DNA of 64,000 bases. Source: Pseudacidovorax sp. NFM-22 (GTDB lineage: Bacteria; Pseudomonadota; Gammaproteobacteria; Burkholderiales; Burkholderiaceae_C). Location: contig NZ_JACBFY010000006.1 in NCBI RefSeq assembly GCF_021401245.1, positions 310,001-374,000 of the forward strand. The letters run 5' to 3'. The translations under genes were made by a program, and so were the position numbers. Shown piece by piece: positions 37,593 through 46,148 of the stretch; position 1 is the stretch's first letter, and each line of letters opens with the position of its first letter. The notes beneath the pieces were generated by a model that was not told where the DNA came from, searched no databases, and saw only the letters and a program-made list of their open reading frames with translations.

Positions 37593-40500
37593 GTGAACGC
37601 CGACGCCTCACCCCTGCCCGCCGCGCCCGACGCCGACGACGCGCCCCAGCGCATCGTCAAGGTCCGCCGCGACTACAACAGCTGGGTCGGCAGCGAGACG
37701 CTGGAGGACTACGCCCTGCGCTTCACGCCGCAGCGCTTTCGCAAGTGGTCCGAATGGCGGGTGGCCAACACGGCCTTCGGCGCCGCCTCCTTCCTGATCC
37801 TGGAGGCCGTGGGCGCCACGCTGCTGGTGCAGTTCGGCTTTGCCAATGCCTTCTGGGCCATCGTGGCGACGGGGCTCATCATCTTCCTGGCCGGCCTGCC
37901 GATCAGCGCCTATGCGGCCCGCTACGGCGTGGACATGGACCTGCTGACCCGCGGCGCCGGCTTCGGCTACATCGGCTCGACCATCACTTCGCTGATCTAC
38001 GCGAGCTTCACCTTCATCTTCTTCGCGCTCGAAGCCGCGGTCATGGCCTATGCGCTGGAGCTGGCGCTGGGCATTCCGCCGGCCTGGGGCTACCTGGTGT
38101 GCGCGCTGGTGGTGATTCCGCTGGTGACGCACGGCGTCTCGGCCATCAGCCGCCTGCAGGTCTGGACGCAGGCCATCTGGCTGCTCATGCTCGTGGTGCC
38201 CTTCGCCTTCGTGCTGGCGCGCGATCCTGGTGCATTTTCGGGCATCACGCACTATGGTGGTGATCGTGGTGGCGCTTCCAGCTTTGGATTGCACGGATTT
38301 GGTGCCGCATTGACCGTGGGCATCGCCCTCATCACCCAGATGGGGGAGCAGGCCGACTACCTGCGCTTCATGCCGGCGCGCACCGCCGCCAACCGCGGGC
38401 GGTGGTGGGCGGCCGTGGTGGCCGGCGGCCCGGGCTGGGTGGTGCTGGGCGTGGCCAAGATGCTGGGCGGCGCCCTGCTGGCCTACCTGGCCATCACCCA
38501 CATGGTGCCCACCGAGCGGGCGGTGGACCCGAACCAGATGTACCTGGCCGCCTACGAATACGTCTTTCCGCAGTACGGCTGGGCGGTGGCGGCCACGGCG
38601 CTGTTCGTGGTCATCTCGCAGCTCAAGATCAACGTCACCAATGCCTATGCCGGCTCGCTGGCCTGGAGCAACTTCTTCTCGCGCGTGACGCACAGCCACC
38701 CGGGCCGGGTGGTGTGGGTGGTGTTCAACGCCTTGATCGCCTTCATGCTGATGGAGATGAACGTCTTCGAGGCCCTGGGCGACGTGCTGGGCCTGTACGC
38801 CAACATCGCCATCGCCTGGATGATGGCCGTGGTGGCCGACCTGGTCATCAACAAGCCGCTGGGCCTGTCGCCGCCGGGCATCGAGTTCAAGCGGGCCTAC
38901 CTGTGGGACATCAACCCGGTGGGCGTGGGCGCCATGGTGCTGGCCTCGGGCGTGTCGATCACGGCGCACCTGGGCGTGTTCGGGCCGATGGCGCAGGCCT
39001 TCTCGGCCGTGATCGCGCTGGGCACGGCGCTGGTCGCCTCGCCGCTGATCGCCTGGGCCACGGGCGGGCGCTTCTACCTGGCGCGGCATCCGGGGGCGCC
39101 TGCCGCCGCTGCGCCCGCTCCCTCCAGCGGCGCCAAGGCTGTTCCCCCCTCCCCCCCTGGGGGTGGGCAGGGGTGGGGGCCAGCTCAGGCGCAGCGCTCA
39201 TCACTGGGCGCAGTGGCCCCCATCCCCGCCTTCCCCCAGCGGGGGAAGGCGCAACAGCCATCGGCGTCGCGGCAGCGGGCCCATCGCATCCACTGGGTCG
39301 CCCCCGAAGCCACCTACCAGCGCCTGGCCCCCCGCCGCTGCGTCATCTGCGAGCGCGAGTACGAAGGCCCCGACATGGCCCATTGCCCGGCCTACCAGGG
39401 CGACATCTGCTCGCTGTGCTGCACCCTCGACGCCCGCTGCGGCGACCTGTGCAAGCCGCATGCGGGCCTGTCGGCGCAGTGGTCGGCCGTGCTGCGCTGG
39501 CTGCTGCCCCGGCGCGTGTGGCCCTACCTCGACACGGGCCTGGGCCACTTCCTCATGCTGATGCTGATCGTGGTGCCGCTGCTGGCCGCCGTCTTCGGCG
39601 TGCTCTACCAGCAGGAGCTGCGCGGCATCGGCGACTGGATCGACAGCGGCGGCGCGCCCTCGGTGGCCGCGGGTCGGGCCGCCGGCAGCGAGGCCGCGCA
39701 GGCCCTGGGCTCGGGCTTTCTCAAGGCCTACATGGCGCTGCTGCTCATCGCCGGCATCGTGGCCTGGTGGCTGGTGCTGGCGCACCAGAGCCGCAAGGTG
39801 GCGCAGGAGGAATCGAACCGCCAGACCCGCCTGCTGATGCGCGAGATCGAGCTGCACCGCCAGACCGACCGTGCCCTGCAGGCCTCGCGCCAGGCCGCCG
39901 ACGAGGCGCGCCAGACCGCCGAGGCCGCCAACCAGGCCAAGAGCCGCTACATCAGCGCCATCAGCCACGAGCTGCGCACGCCGCTCAACAGCATCCTGGG
40001 CTACGCGCAGCTGATGGGGCAGGACCCGTCGGTGCCGCCGCACCGCCAGCAGGCCGTGGCCGTCATCAAGCGCGGCGGCGAGCACCTGCTCTCGCTCATC
40101 GAGGGCACGCTCGACCTGGCCCACATCGAGGCCGGCAAGCTCACGCTGCAGGCCCGGCCCATGGCCTTCGGCGACATGCTGCAGTCGCTGGCCGACATGT
40201 TCGAGCTGCAGGCCGCGGACAAGGGCCTGCGCTTCGTCTTCGAGCCGGCCGCGCAGTTGCCGGCCGTGGTGCGCGCGGACGAGCGCCGCGTGCGGCAGAT
40301 CCTCATCAACCTGCTGGGCAACGCCATCAAGTTCACGGCCCGGGGCCAGGTCACGCTGCGCGCCGCCTATGCCCGCGAGTTCGCCACGCTGGAGGTGGAA
40401 GACACCGGCCCTGGCCTGAGCGCGGACGAGATGGACCGCATCTTCGAGCCCTTCGCCCGCGGCGATTCCCGCGGCAGCGCCCCCGGCGCCGGCCTGGGCC

Positions 40501-41363
40501 TGACCATGGCCAAGATGCTCACCGACCTGATGGGCGGCGAGATGAAGGTCAGCAGCACGCCGGGGCAGGGTGCGCTGTTCCGCGTGCGGCTGTTCCTGCC
40601 GCGGGTGCACGAGGCCATGGCCGGCACGCTGGGCCACGGCGCCGCCATCGGCAGCACCAGCCTGGCGGCGGGACCGGCGACCGAGCTGCCGACGCCGCGC
40701 CGTGGCTACGAAGGCCCGCGCCGCCAGCTGCTGGTGATCGACAACGAAGAGGCCGACCGCGACCTGCTGGTGCACCTGCTGCAGCCCCTGGGCTTCGAGC
40801 TGCGCACCGCCGCCAGCGGCCACGACGCGCTCGACCTGCTGGCCGCCGGCTACCGGCCGCACGCCGTCTTCGTGGACCTGGCCATGCCGGGCATCGACGG
40901 CTGGGAGACCATCCGGCGCGCGCGTGCACTGCTGGCGGCCGGGCGCGGCGCCGGCCATGACGCCCAGTTCGCCATCGTCTCGGCCAACGCCTTCGACAAG
41001 CGCCTGGAGAACGACGTCGGCATCACGCCCGAGGACTTCTTCGTCAAGCCGGTGCGCCACAGCGAGCTGCTCGACTGGATCGGCCGCCGGCTCGACCTGC
41101 GCTGGACGGCCGACCCGGCCACGGCCGCCGCGGCGCAGCCCGCCGTGCCGGCCGCCATCGTCGCCCCGGCGCCCGGGCGCCTGCGCGCCCTGGAAGAGGC
41201 CGTCCAACTCGGCTACCTTCGCGGGATCATGACCAAGCTCGACGACATCGACGCCGCCCAGCCCGAATGCGCGGCCTGGACGGCGCAGCAGCGCACGCTG
41301 GCGCGGCAGTTCCGCTTCGACGACATGGGCCGCGCCCTGGCCGAAGCGCTGGAAGCTTCCTGA
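37593..41363 (+). CDS. NCS1-type permease fused to Cys-rich domain, hybrid histidine kinase and receiver
   Basis: This 1256-residue fusion has four parts. Residues 30-500 are a 12-helix NCS1 (nucleobase/allantoin/hydantoin) permease, with [19 protein letters not shown] near the N-terminus. Residues 500-570 are a linker encoded partly by a dispersed repeat. Residues 581-623 are a Cys-rich segment with eight Cys (CVIC, DICSLCC, ARCGDLC). Two further membrane helices and a coiled coil lead to a HisKA domain ([14 protein letters not shown], His792), an ATPase domain ([22 protein letters not shown]) and a receiver (Asp1095 in VFVDLAMPG). The plan recalls CbrA, which fuses a different transporter family to a kinase. 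The GTG start at 37593 is tentative; the ATG at 37524 is possible. It is divergent from urease and followed by a LuxR-type regulator. Confidence 0.88.
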   Translation: MNADASPLPAAPDADDAPQRIVKVRRDYNSWVGSETLEDYALRFTPQRFRKWSEWRVANTAFGAASFLILEAVGATLLVQFGFANAFWAIVATGLIIFLAGLPISAYAARYGVDMDLLTRGAGFGYIGSTITSLIYASFTFIFFALEAAVMAYALELALGIPPAWGYLVCALVVIPLVTHGVSAISRLQVWTQAIWLLMLVVPFAFVLARDPGAFSGITHYGGDRGGASSFGLHGFGAALTVGIALITQMGEQADYLRFMPARTAANRGRWWAAVVAGGPGWVVLGVAKMLGGALLAYLAITHMVPTERAVDPNQMYLAAYEYVFPQYGWAVAATALFVVISQLKINVTNAYAGSLAWSNFFSRVTHSHPGRVVWVVFNALIAFMLMEMNVFEALGDVLGLYANIAIAWMMAVVADLVINKPLGLSPPGIEFKRAYLWDINPVGVGAMVLASGVSITAHLGVFGPMAQAFSAVIALGTALVASPLIAWATGGRFYLARHPGAPAAAAPAPSSGAKAVPPSPPGGGQGWGPAQAQRSSLGAVAPIPAFPQRGKAQQPSASRQRAHRIHWVAPEATYQRLAPRRCVICEREYEGPDMAHCPAYQGDICSLCCTLDARCGDLCKPHAGLSAQWSAVLRWLLPRRVWPYLDTGLGHFLMLMLIVVPLLAAVFGVLYQQELRGIGDWIDSGGAPSVAAGRAAGSEAAQALGSGFLKAYMALLLIAGIVAWWLVLAHQSRKVAQEESNRQTRLLMREIELHRQTDRALQASRQAADEARQTAEAANQAKSRYISAISHELRTPLNSILGYAQLMGQDPSVPPHRQQAVAVIKRGGEHLLSLIEGTLDLAHIEAGKLTLQARPMAFGDMLQSLADMFELQAADKGLRFVFEPAAQLPAVVRADERRVRQILINLLGNAIKFTARGQVTLRAAYAREFATLEVEDTGPGLSADEMDRIFEPFARGDSRGSAPGAGLGLTMAKMLTDLMGGEMKVSSTPGQGALFRVRLFLPRVHEAMAGTLGHGAAIGSTSLAAGPATELPTPRRGYEGPRRQLLVIDNEEADRDLLVHLLQPLGFELRTAASGHDALDLLAAGYRPHAVFVDLAMPGIDGWETIRRARALLAAGRGAGHDAQFAIVSANAFDKRLENDVGITPEDFFVKPVRHSELLDWIGRRLDLRWTADPATAAAAQPAVPAAIVAPAPGRLRALEEAVQLGYLRGIMTKLDDIDAAQPECAAWTAQQRTLARQFRFDDMGRALAEALEAS
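39139..39256. repeat. Dispersed inverted repeat in the permease-kinase linker
   Basis: An arm at about 39139-39183 (GTTCCCCCCTCCCCCCCTGG, then GGGTGGGCAGG) is inverted at about 39215-39256 (GGCCCCCATCCCCGCC, then TTCCCCCAGCGGGGG). It is in frame and encodes a Pro/Gly-rich stretch exactly between the transporter and the kinase half. This differs in sequence from the CTCTCCCCTCG-type repeats at 33.3 and 60.5 kb. Confidence 0.75.
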
Positions 41364-41367
41364 GACC

Positions 41368-42450
41368 ATGAACGGCATCGGCATCGACGACCTCTCCGAC
41401 GGCGGCAGCGCCTCCGCGCCCGCCATCTCCCCCCTGGCCGCCAGCCTGCGCGAGAACACCGCCCGCGGCGACCTCGTGCTGGTGGTCGACGACGTGCCCG
41501 ACAACCTGGCCGTGCTGCACGACGCGCTGGACGAATCGGGCTACACCGTGCTCGTGGCCACCGACGGCCCCACCGCGCTGGCCCGTGCGGCGCAGGCCCA
41601 TCCGGACATCGTGCTGCTCGACGCCATGATGCCGGGCATGGACGGCTTCGAGGTGGCACGCCGCCTCAAGGCCGATGCGGCCACGGCCGACATCCCCATC
41701 GTCTTCATGACCGGCCTGACCGAGACCGAGCACCTGGTCGCGGCGCTGGAGTCGGGCGGCGTGGACTACGTCACCAAGCCCATCAAGCCCAAGGAAGTGC
41801 TGGCCCGCATGAACGTGCACCTGCAGGGCGCCCGCCGCGCGCGCCAGCAGGCCCAGCAGGCCGGCCAGGCCCGCAACGCCCTGGACGCCTTCGGCTACGC
41901 CAGCATCACCGTGCGCATGCCCGAGGGGCGGCTGATCTGGCAGACCTCCTTGGCGCGCGAACTGCTGATGCGCTACTGCGGCACCGAGGCGCCCGCCACG
42001 CCCGCCGCCATCGTGGCCTGGCTGCAGCGCCACCTGCCCCAGGCCCAGCAGGCCGGCGCCGAACCTCCGCCCCTGGAGATTGGCCAGCAGGCCGCCAGCC
42101 GCCTGCAACTGCGCGTGCACCGCCAGACCGGCGACGCGGACGGCACCGCCAGCGCGACGGTGCCCGGCGCGGGCGACTGGCTCATCATCATCCGGGAGCT
42201 GTCCGATACGGCGGTGATCGAGGCCATGAGCCTGGCCCTGAAGCTCACCGCCCGCGAGGCCGAGGTGCTGTACTGGGTGGTCAAGGGCAAGACCAACAAG
42301 GACATCGGCGAGATCCTGGGCGCCAGCCCAGCCACCGCCAAGAAGCACCTGGAGCGGGTGTATGTGAAGTTAGGCGTGGAGACCCGCACCGCGGCGGCGG
42401 GGGTGGCGATCAAGCGGATTCGGGAGATTCAGCCGCATTTTGAGGTGTGA
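41368..42450 (+). CDS. LuxR-type response regulator
   Basis: This 360-residue protein has a receiver at residues 35-155 (VLVVDDVPDNLAVL, phosphorylated Asp in DIVLLDAMMPGMDGFE, FMTGLTETEHL, YVTKPIKPKE). A middle region of about 130 residues (VRMPEGRLIWQTSLARELL) looks PAS-like, and the C-terminal LuxR helix-turn-helix is LTAREAEVLYWVVKGKTNKD to GVETRTAAAGVAI. It starts 4 bp after the permease-kinase gene, so it is surely its partner and probably acts as the DNA-binding output. Candidate targets are the urease operon and transport genes (inference). Confidence 0.92.
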   Translation: MNGIGIDDLSDGGSASAPAISPLAASLRENTARGDLVLVVDDVPDNLAVLHDALDESGYTVLVATDGPTALARAAQAHPDIVLLDAMMPGMDGFEVARRLKADAATADIPIVFMTGLTETEHLVAALESGGVDYVTKPIKPKEVLARMNVHLQGARRARQQAQQAGQARNALDAFGYASITVRMPEGRLIWQTSLARELLMRYCGTEAPATPAAIVAWLQRHLPQAQQAGAEPPPLEIGQQAASRLQLRVHRQTGDADGTASATVPGAGDWLIIIRELSDTAVIEAMSLALKLTAREAEVLYWVVKGKTNKDIGEILGASPATAKKHLERVYVKLGVETRTAAAGVAIKRIREIQPHFEV

Positions 42451-42829
42451 GGCTATCAAGATGCTCTCCACACCAATCTATGCGCCATGCTGAAGTACGT
42501 TCAAAGGCCTTGGTGGTCGAAGGCCCTAGTTGCACCGCAGATGATTTGCTGAGTTCGGCAAGCGGAACTGGACGGGTAATGTAGCCGGTGAAAATAGAGA
42601 GAGCGAGACAAGAAATGTTGACGAATATCGTTGCCGTCCCGGCGCCGTTCGGGGTCGGAAGCTGGGGTAAGAACAGAATAATATAAATTATCGCAGTGGC
42701 AAAGGTCATTGCGATAAATAACGACGGTGGAAGCCTGAGAAATATTGCAAGCGCTGGGAGTGTGAAAAGAGCGGATACAAATGGGCTTTGTCGACTACCG
42801 CCGGAGCAAAGTATCAAATAACTCACCAA
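42410..42829 (-). CDS. C-terminal part of a frameshifted membrane protein (see 42838-43155)
   Basis: This 139-residue frame starts at a weak TTG, but its upstream codons continue without a stop back into the T7 run at 42840-42846, so it is most likely the second half of the gene upstream. It holds several hydrophobic segments (PFVSALFTLPALAIFLRLPP, FIAMTFATAIIYIILFL, IFVNISCLALSIFTGYI) and a polar C-terminal tail. The last 41 bp overlap the 3' end of the LuxR-type gene on the other strand, so the tail may be partly derived from flanking chromosomal DNA. Function unknown; A+T-rich. Confidence 0.5.
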   Translation of the reverse strand: MVSYLILCSGGSRQSPFVSALFTLPALAIFLRLPPSLFIAMTFATAIIYIILFLPQLPTPNGAGTATIFVNISCLALSIFTGYITRPVPLAELSKSSAVQLGPSTTKAFERTSAWRIDWCGEHLDSLTPQNAAESPESA

Positions 42830-42837
42830 GAGTATAT

Positions 42838-42850
42838 CTAAAAAAATACC
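42838..42850 (-). other. T7 run: possible frameshift site or indel
   Basis: On the minus strand the codons GTA TTT TTT TAG end the upstream frame. Stepping back one base at T TTT TTT gives TTA GAT ATA CTC TTG, which runs into the downstream frame. This is either a deleted T in a former T8, a sequencing error, or a programmed -1 slippage site. Confidence 0.55.
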
Positions 42851-43155
42851 AAGGCGATCGAAGTGGTAGCCGATACAGTATTGATTCCAACGCCCTGAAA
42901 AATCGGGCTCCAGATTGAGTAAAGTTCCTCCGACACCAACAATGTCGCAAGAGAAAATAAGGCGATGAAAAGGAGCGGTGATCGACGAAGGCCGCGGGCG
43001 GCTAAACCAGAAAACCTATCGCTCATCCCAGCCGAATAATTTGACCTGCGGTCATGAAGTGATGCAGCTACAGCAAGGAGAGAAATAAAAAGTAGCTGTA
43101 TCAGTATCGTCGCAGCGGCAACGTTGAGTGGTTTGATTGTTTGTTCAAGTTGCAT
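42838..43155 (-). CDS. Small multi-pass membrane protein, N-terminal part (frame broken at T7)
   Basis: This 105-residue frame has a strong GGAGG site eight bases before its ATG at 43155. Hydrophobic segments are AAATILIQLLFISLLAVAAS and LLFIALFSLATLLVSEELY, with a third beginning in TTSIALVFF just where the frame ends. One extra T in the T7 run would join it to the downstream frame, giving about 247 residues with five or six membrane segments in all. It lies 49 bp after the AIPR gene on the same strand and shares its low G+C, so the two are probably co-transcribed. I recognise no named family. Confidence 0.6.
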   Translation of the reverse strand: MQLEQTIKPLNVAAATILIQLLFISLLAVAASLHDRRSNYSAGMSDRFSGLAARGLRRSPLLFIALFSLATLLVSEELYSIWSPIFQGVGINTVSATTSIALVFF

Positions 43156-43204
43156 TAACGTTCCCCTCCGTTGTAAGATAATTCTTAGAAAACAGGGGTC
43201 AGCG

Positions 43205-44917
43205 TTAGGTATTGACCAAATTTAGTTTAGGTAGCTTCCATGCACTAAATCGCGTCATTTTTAGGGAGAGATTTCGCTTCAATTTATCCAAAAATGGTTT
43301 CACGCGCAGTTCATTTCTTGCATTCGATGAGCCATCATCTGTGCTAATTATATTGATTGCGATCTCGGCGTAAAGTTCGATTGCCTTTCGCGCATATTTG
43401 GCGAGCGCCGATTTAAAGTCCGGTGACGTCATCCTCTTCAGCGTTAACTTGCTCATGTCAGACCCGGAGTTCTCGATAAGCACATTAGCGACATATATGC
43501 CCCAAGGTGTGCCGTGTATTCCCAGTATTGCACGCATTACCGGATCATCTTTTGCCTCTGTTGCCGACAGCATGTGAGAGCGCTCGGCCTCGATCTCTTG
43601 AGCTATTAACCAAGCAAGCAAAACCCGCTCCGGCTTCAGGCTTCGTGGGAATATGCTCTTATATGAGCGATCGAAAAGTTCTGCCTTTTTTGCGACCGCT
43701 TCTAATATTGTTTCATCCGACATCGCAGCCAGATATTGTGTAATTCTGTCGAGTTCGATGCGTTTGGAATTTTTTACCGTTTTCGCCCCTTCCTGCTTTG
43801 GGGCGTATAAATAGTCAATTGTCGCTAATGCAGTACGAAGACTTTCTTGTATTGGGTCTAAAAGACGTACGGCGGCAAGTTTTACCGGGTTCTGAGTATT
43901 GTTATACCTAACAATATCAGTTAATAATGCCTTTTTCGCACCGACAATTCTGACAAGGACTTGAGATTTTCCGGCATCAGTGGAACCTTCGATTGCCTTG
44001 GATAAACTTACGGTGGTCTGGCAGCCGTTAACAATTGAGAATCTTGTAATAGCGTATCTCGTAGAAGTTTCGCTTTCAAAATCATCTGCCACAATGGTGA
44101 TCCCATTATTCAGGGCCCAAAATTCGCCCGGGCGTTCCCTGGCAGTCTCAACTATTTTTTCGTTAATGCCTCCTTTTCTTTGACCAATAAACAGGCGCAC
44201 ATTGCCTTCGAAGAGTTGGTTCTTATATTTGGCATGCAGTCGTACTAGTTCTGAAGCCGGAACTGCCCCAACTATTGCGTGGCCAAATTCCCCTTTGACG
44301 TCTACTACTGGACCATTGAAGGTTATAGTGTCACGACCGACATTTCGATCTGCCGCTCGCGCGACAACAAATTTATCGTATAGTGACTCCTGATATTCAT
44401 AGAAAAAATTTGAATCGTTGTAAACTCTAGACCGTGTGGTGGACTCAAGATGGCGAGCGATTTGATCAGATTTAGATGCTAGCGTAACTAAACCAAAAAC
44501 TAGAGAAAAAGATTTAACGTCGACTTCACTTAGACGCTCGAAAATATCTTGTCGGCCGCTGTGCTTGAACGATACTGGGTCTTTGATACTTGAAACTGCT
44601 GCTAGCAGGGCGTTCCACTTTTTTATGCCAGCTGTTCTTTCTGGCCGGTCAGAAACGTAGCCCTGCAAGACATAAACAGTCTCTTGATCCTCATCAATAT
44701 AAATAAAGTCGCAGCCGCCATCTTCTGGCCCGTCTACTGATGCAGCGTCGATCGCTTCATCTTCATCAATGCCGAGCAGCGTAGATGCATACCAAGCGGT
44801 AATTGCTTTATCACGAGGGATGCCGCCGCGCTTTGCTACGGAATCGACGGCTTGAAGTAGCTCTTTCCGCGGGTCTGAGCTTGATGTGCCTGAGACTCCG
44901 CCGTAAGTAGTTGCCAT
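43205..44917 (-). CDS. AIPR family (abortive infection phage resistance) protein
   Basis: This 570-residue protein has the AIPR core FWALNNGITIVADDFE and ITRFSIVNGCQTTVSLSKA, with SQVLVRIVGAKK and IVRYNNTQNPVKLAAVRLLD after it. The N-terminal 100 residues (GPEDGGCDFIYIDEDQETVY, then VLQGYVSDR) resemble the PD-(D/E)xK-like nuclease part of AIPR proteins, but the usual Q-x-K at the end of the second strand reads QGY, so activity is uncertain. Strong GGAGG precedes the ATG at 44917. The gene is A+T-rich compared with its neighbours and lies in a likely acquired island. Related proteins act in phage abortive infection. Confidence 0.88.
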   Translation of the reverse strand: MATTYGGVSGTSSSDPRKELLQAVDSVAKRGGIPRDKAITAWYASTLLGIDEDEAIDAASVDGPEDGGCDFIYIDEDQETVYVLQGYVSDRPERTAGIKKWNALLAAVSSIKDPVSFKHSGRQDIFERLSEVDVKSFSLVFGLVTLASKSDQIARHLESTTRSRVYNDSNFFYEYQESLYDKFVVARAADRNVGRDTITFNGPVVDVKGEFGHAIVGAVPASELVRLHAKYKNQLFEGNVRLFIGQRKGGINEKIVETARERPGEFWALNNGITIVADDFESETSTRYAITRFSIVNGCQTTVSLSKAIEGSTDAGKSQVLVRIVGAKKALLTDIVRYNNTQNPVKLAAVRLLDPIQESLRTALATIDYLYAPKQEGAKTVKNSKRIELDRITQYLAAMSDETILEAVAKKAELFDRSYKSIFPRSLKPERVLLAWLIAQEIEAERSHMLSATEAKDDPVMRAILGIHGTPWGIYVANVLIENSGSDMSKLTLKRMTSPDFKSALAKYARKAIELYAEIAINIISTDDGSSNARNELRVKPFLDKLKRNLSLKMTRFSAWKLPKLNLVNT

Positions 44918-45360
44918 TTCGTCCTCCGAACTGCTAGATGCTGAGGAGTCTAACCAAAAATCCAGCTGTTTCTGTAGCGCAAGTAGAGCAAATAGGCTAG
45001 TGCAGCAGACCCTGGCAAGGGAATGCAGTATTGGCAGCGCTGGCTATCTCTGCTAGAGGCAGGGTCTTGCATCCCGATTACATCCACTGACCGCCGACGC
45101 CCTCATCACGTGGCGATCTCATATTGCCCCGAGCGCGTTCTGGATTGAATCCTGTGCAGTCAGTTACCGCCAAGTCGAATTCTCCAAGTGCCTAATAGTC
45201 CCCTGCCGCGGCTGACAGCGCAACTGCCAAGGTGGACTATGTATGGTTACACGGCGTCGGTCCTCGGATTAAGAGCCGGGTTGCGCGCCCGAGCCACTTT
45301 AACTTCACCGACTACAGGCAAAAATTGAAAGACGACGTGGGTGCAGGATCAGCCCGAGGC
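44918..45360. other. A+T-rich gene-free right part of the island
   Basis: This stretch of about 440 bp must contain the AIPR promoter near its left end. I see no convincing gene, terminator or repeat. A 63-codon frame at 45232-45423 has no family features. The composition shifts back towards the high G+C of the host near 45360-45430. Confidence 0.5.
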
Positions 45361-46080
45361 TTATGCAGAAGTGGCCGTAGTGAGCGGAGTGCTGAGTTCC
45401 ATCGCGACCCGCTGGATTTCTAAGTCATGCATGCCGAGGCTAGCCAACGCATCGACCGTGTGCTGAAAGTAATCCCTGCAGGTCCCCAAAGCTCCCCGCC
45501 CACTGGCGATATACCGCGCCACCTCCCCCGGCTCCATCCGCCCCGCATACCGCGGATGCGCCCGGTTCGCGACAAAGGTCAGCATCCGCCGCCGCTCCCC
45601 CTGGCACTCGGCCGTCACCCAGCGCGCGGCATAGGCCCCCGACAGCATCTCCCGCCGCCACACCAACTGCAGCTCGCTGCGCACCTGCTCGGCCGCGATG
45701 CGCAGGGCGATGCCGCGGCAGGCGCCGCCGCGGTCCAGGGCCAGCATCAGGCCGGGGTGTTCGACGGAGCCGCGGGCCATGTACAGCCACAGGCAGAAGC
45801 GCCGGCCCCAGCCGCGCACCAGGGCGGGCGCGGCGTCGATGTGGTGGATGGCGGGGTTCCACATCAGCGAGCCGTAGCCGAAGAGGTAGAGGTCGTCGGC
45901 CGGGTCGTGGCTCGCCAGGGTGGCGTCCAGGCAGGCGTCCAGCTCTTCCTGGGTGCGCAGCCGCACGTCGGGCGGGGCGCAGGCCTTCAGGGCGGCCATC
46001 ACGGAGCCGTCGAACAGGCTCTCGCGGGTGAAGGGTTGACCGGCAGGCGCCGGAGGCAGCGGGCTGAGGCTGGCGGGCAT
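45361..46080 (-). CDS. ChaC-like gamma-glutamylcyclotransferase
   Basis: This 239-residue protein has the substrate-binding loop YLFGYGSLMWNPAIHH, RGWGRRFCLWLYMARGSVEH, then PGLMLALDRGGACRGIALRI and VTAECQGERRRMLTFVANR, typical of ChaC enzymes, which release 5-oxoproline from glutathione. The ATG at 46080 gives a normal N-terminus; a GTG at 46152 overlapping the preceding stop (GTGA) would add 24 Arg/Ala-rich residues. It is the last gene of the catabolic run on this strand, next to the island. Confidence 0.88.
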   Translation of the reverse strand: MPASLSPLPPAPAGQPFTRESLFDGSVMAALKACAPPDVRLRTQEELDACLDATLASHDPADDLYLFGYGSLMWNPAIHHIDAAPALVRGWGRRFCLWLYMARGSVEHPGLMLALDRGGACRGIALRIAAEQVRSELQLVWRREMLSGAYAARWVTAECQGERRRMLTFVANRAHPRYAGRMEPGEVARYIASGRGALGTCRDYFQHTVDALASLGMHDLEIQRVAMELSTPLTTATSA

Positions 46081-46148
46081 GGCGTTCGATTGTGCGACGG
46101 GCGGGCTGACCGCCAGCATGTTTCGTGCGCGCCCGCCCGCCCGTTTGC

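Noticed and set aside
39201-41504. Minus-strand frame of 767 codons opposite the kinase half
   Set aside because: Shadow of the permease-kinase gene; no recognisable domain.
45255-45295. tRNA-Lys-like anticodon arm (CTCTTAATCCGAG on the minus strand)
   Set aside because: No acceptor stem, D-arm or T-arm can be paired around it, so it is not a tRNA and not good evidence of an attachment site.
45232-45423. 63-codon plus-strand frame at the right of the island
   Set aside because: No ribosome-binding site of note, no motif, and it runs into the antisense of the ChaC gene.
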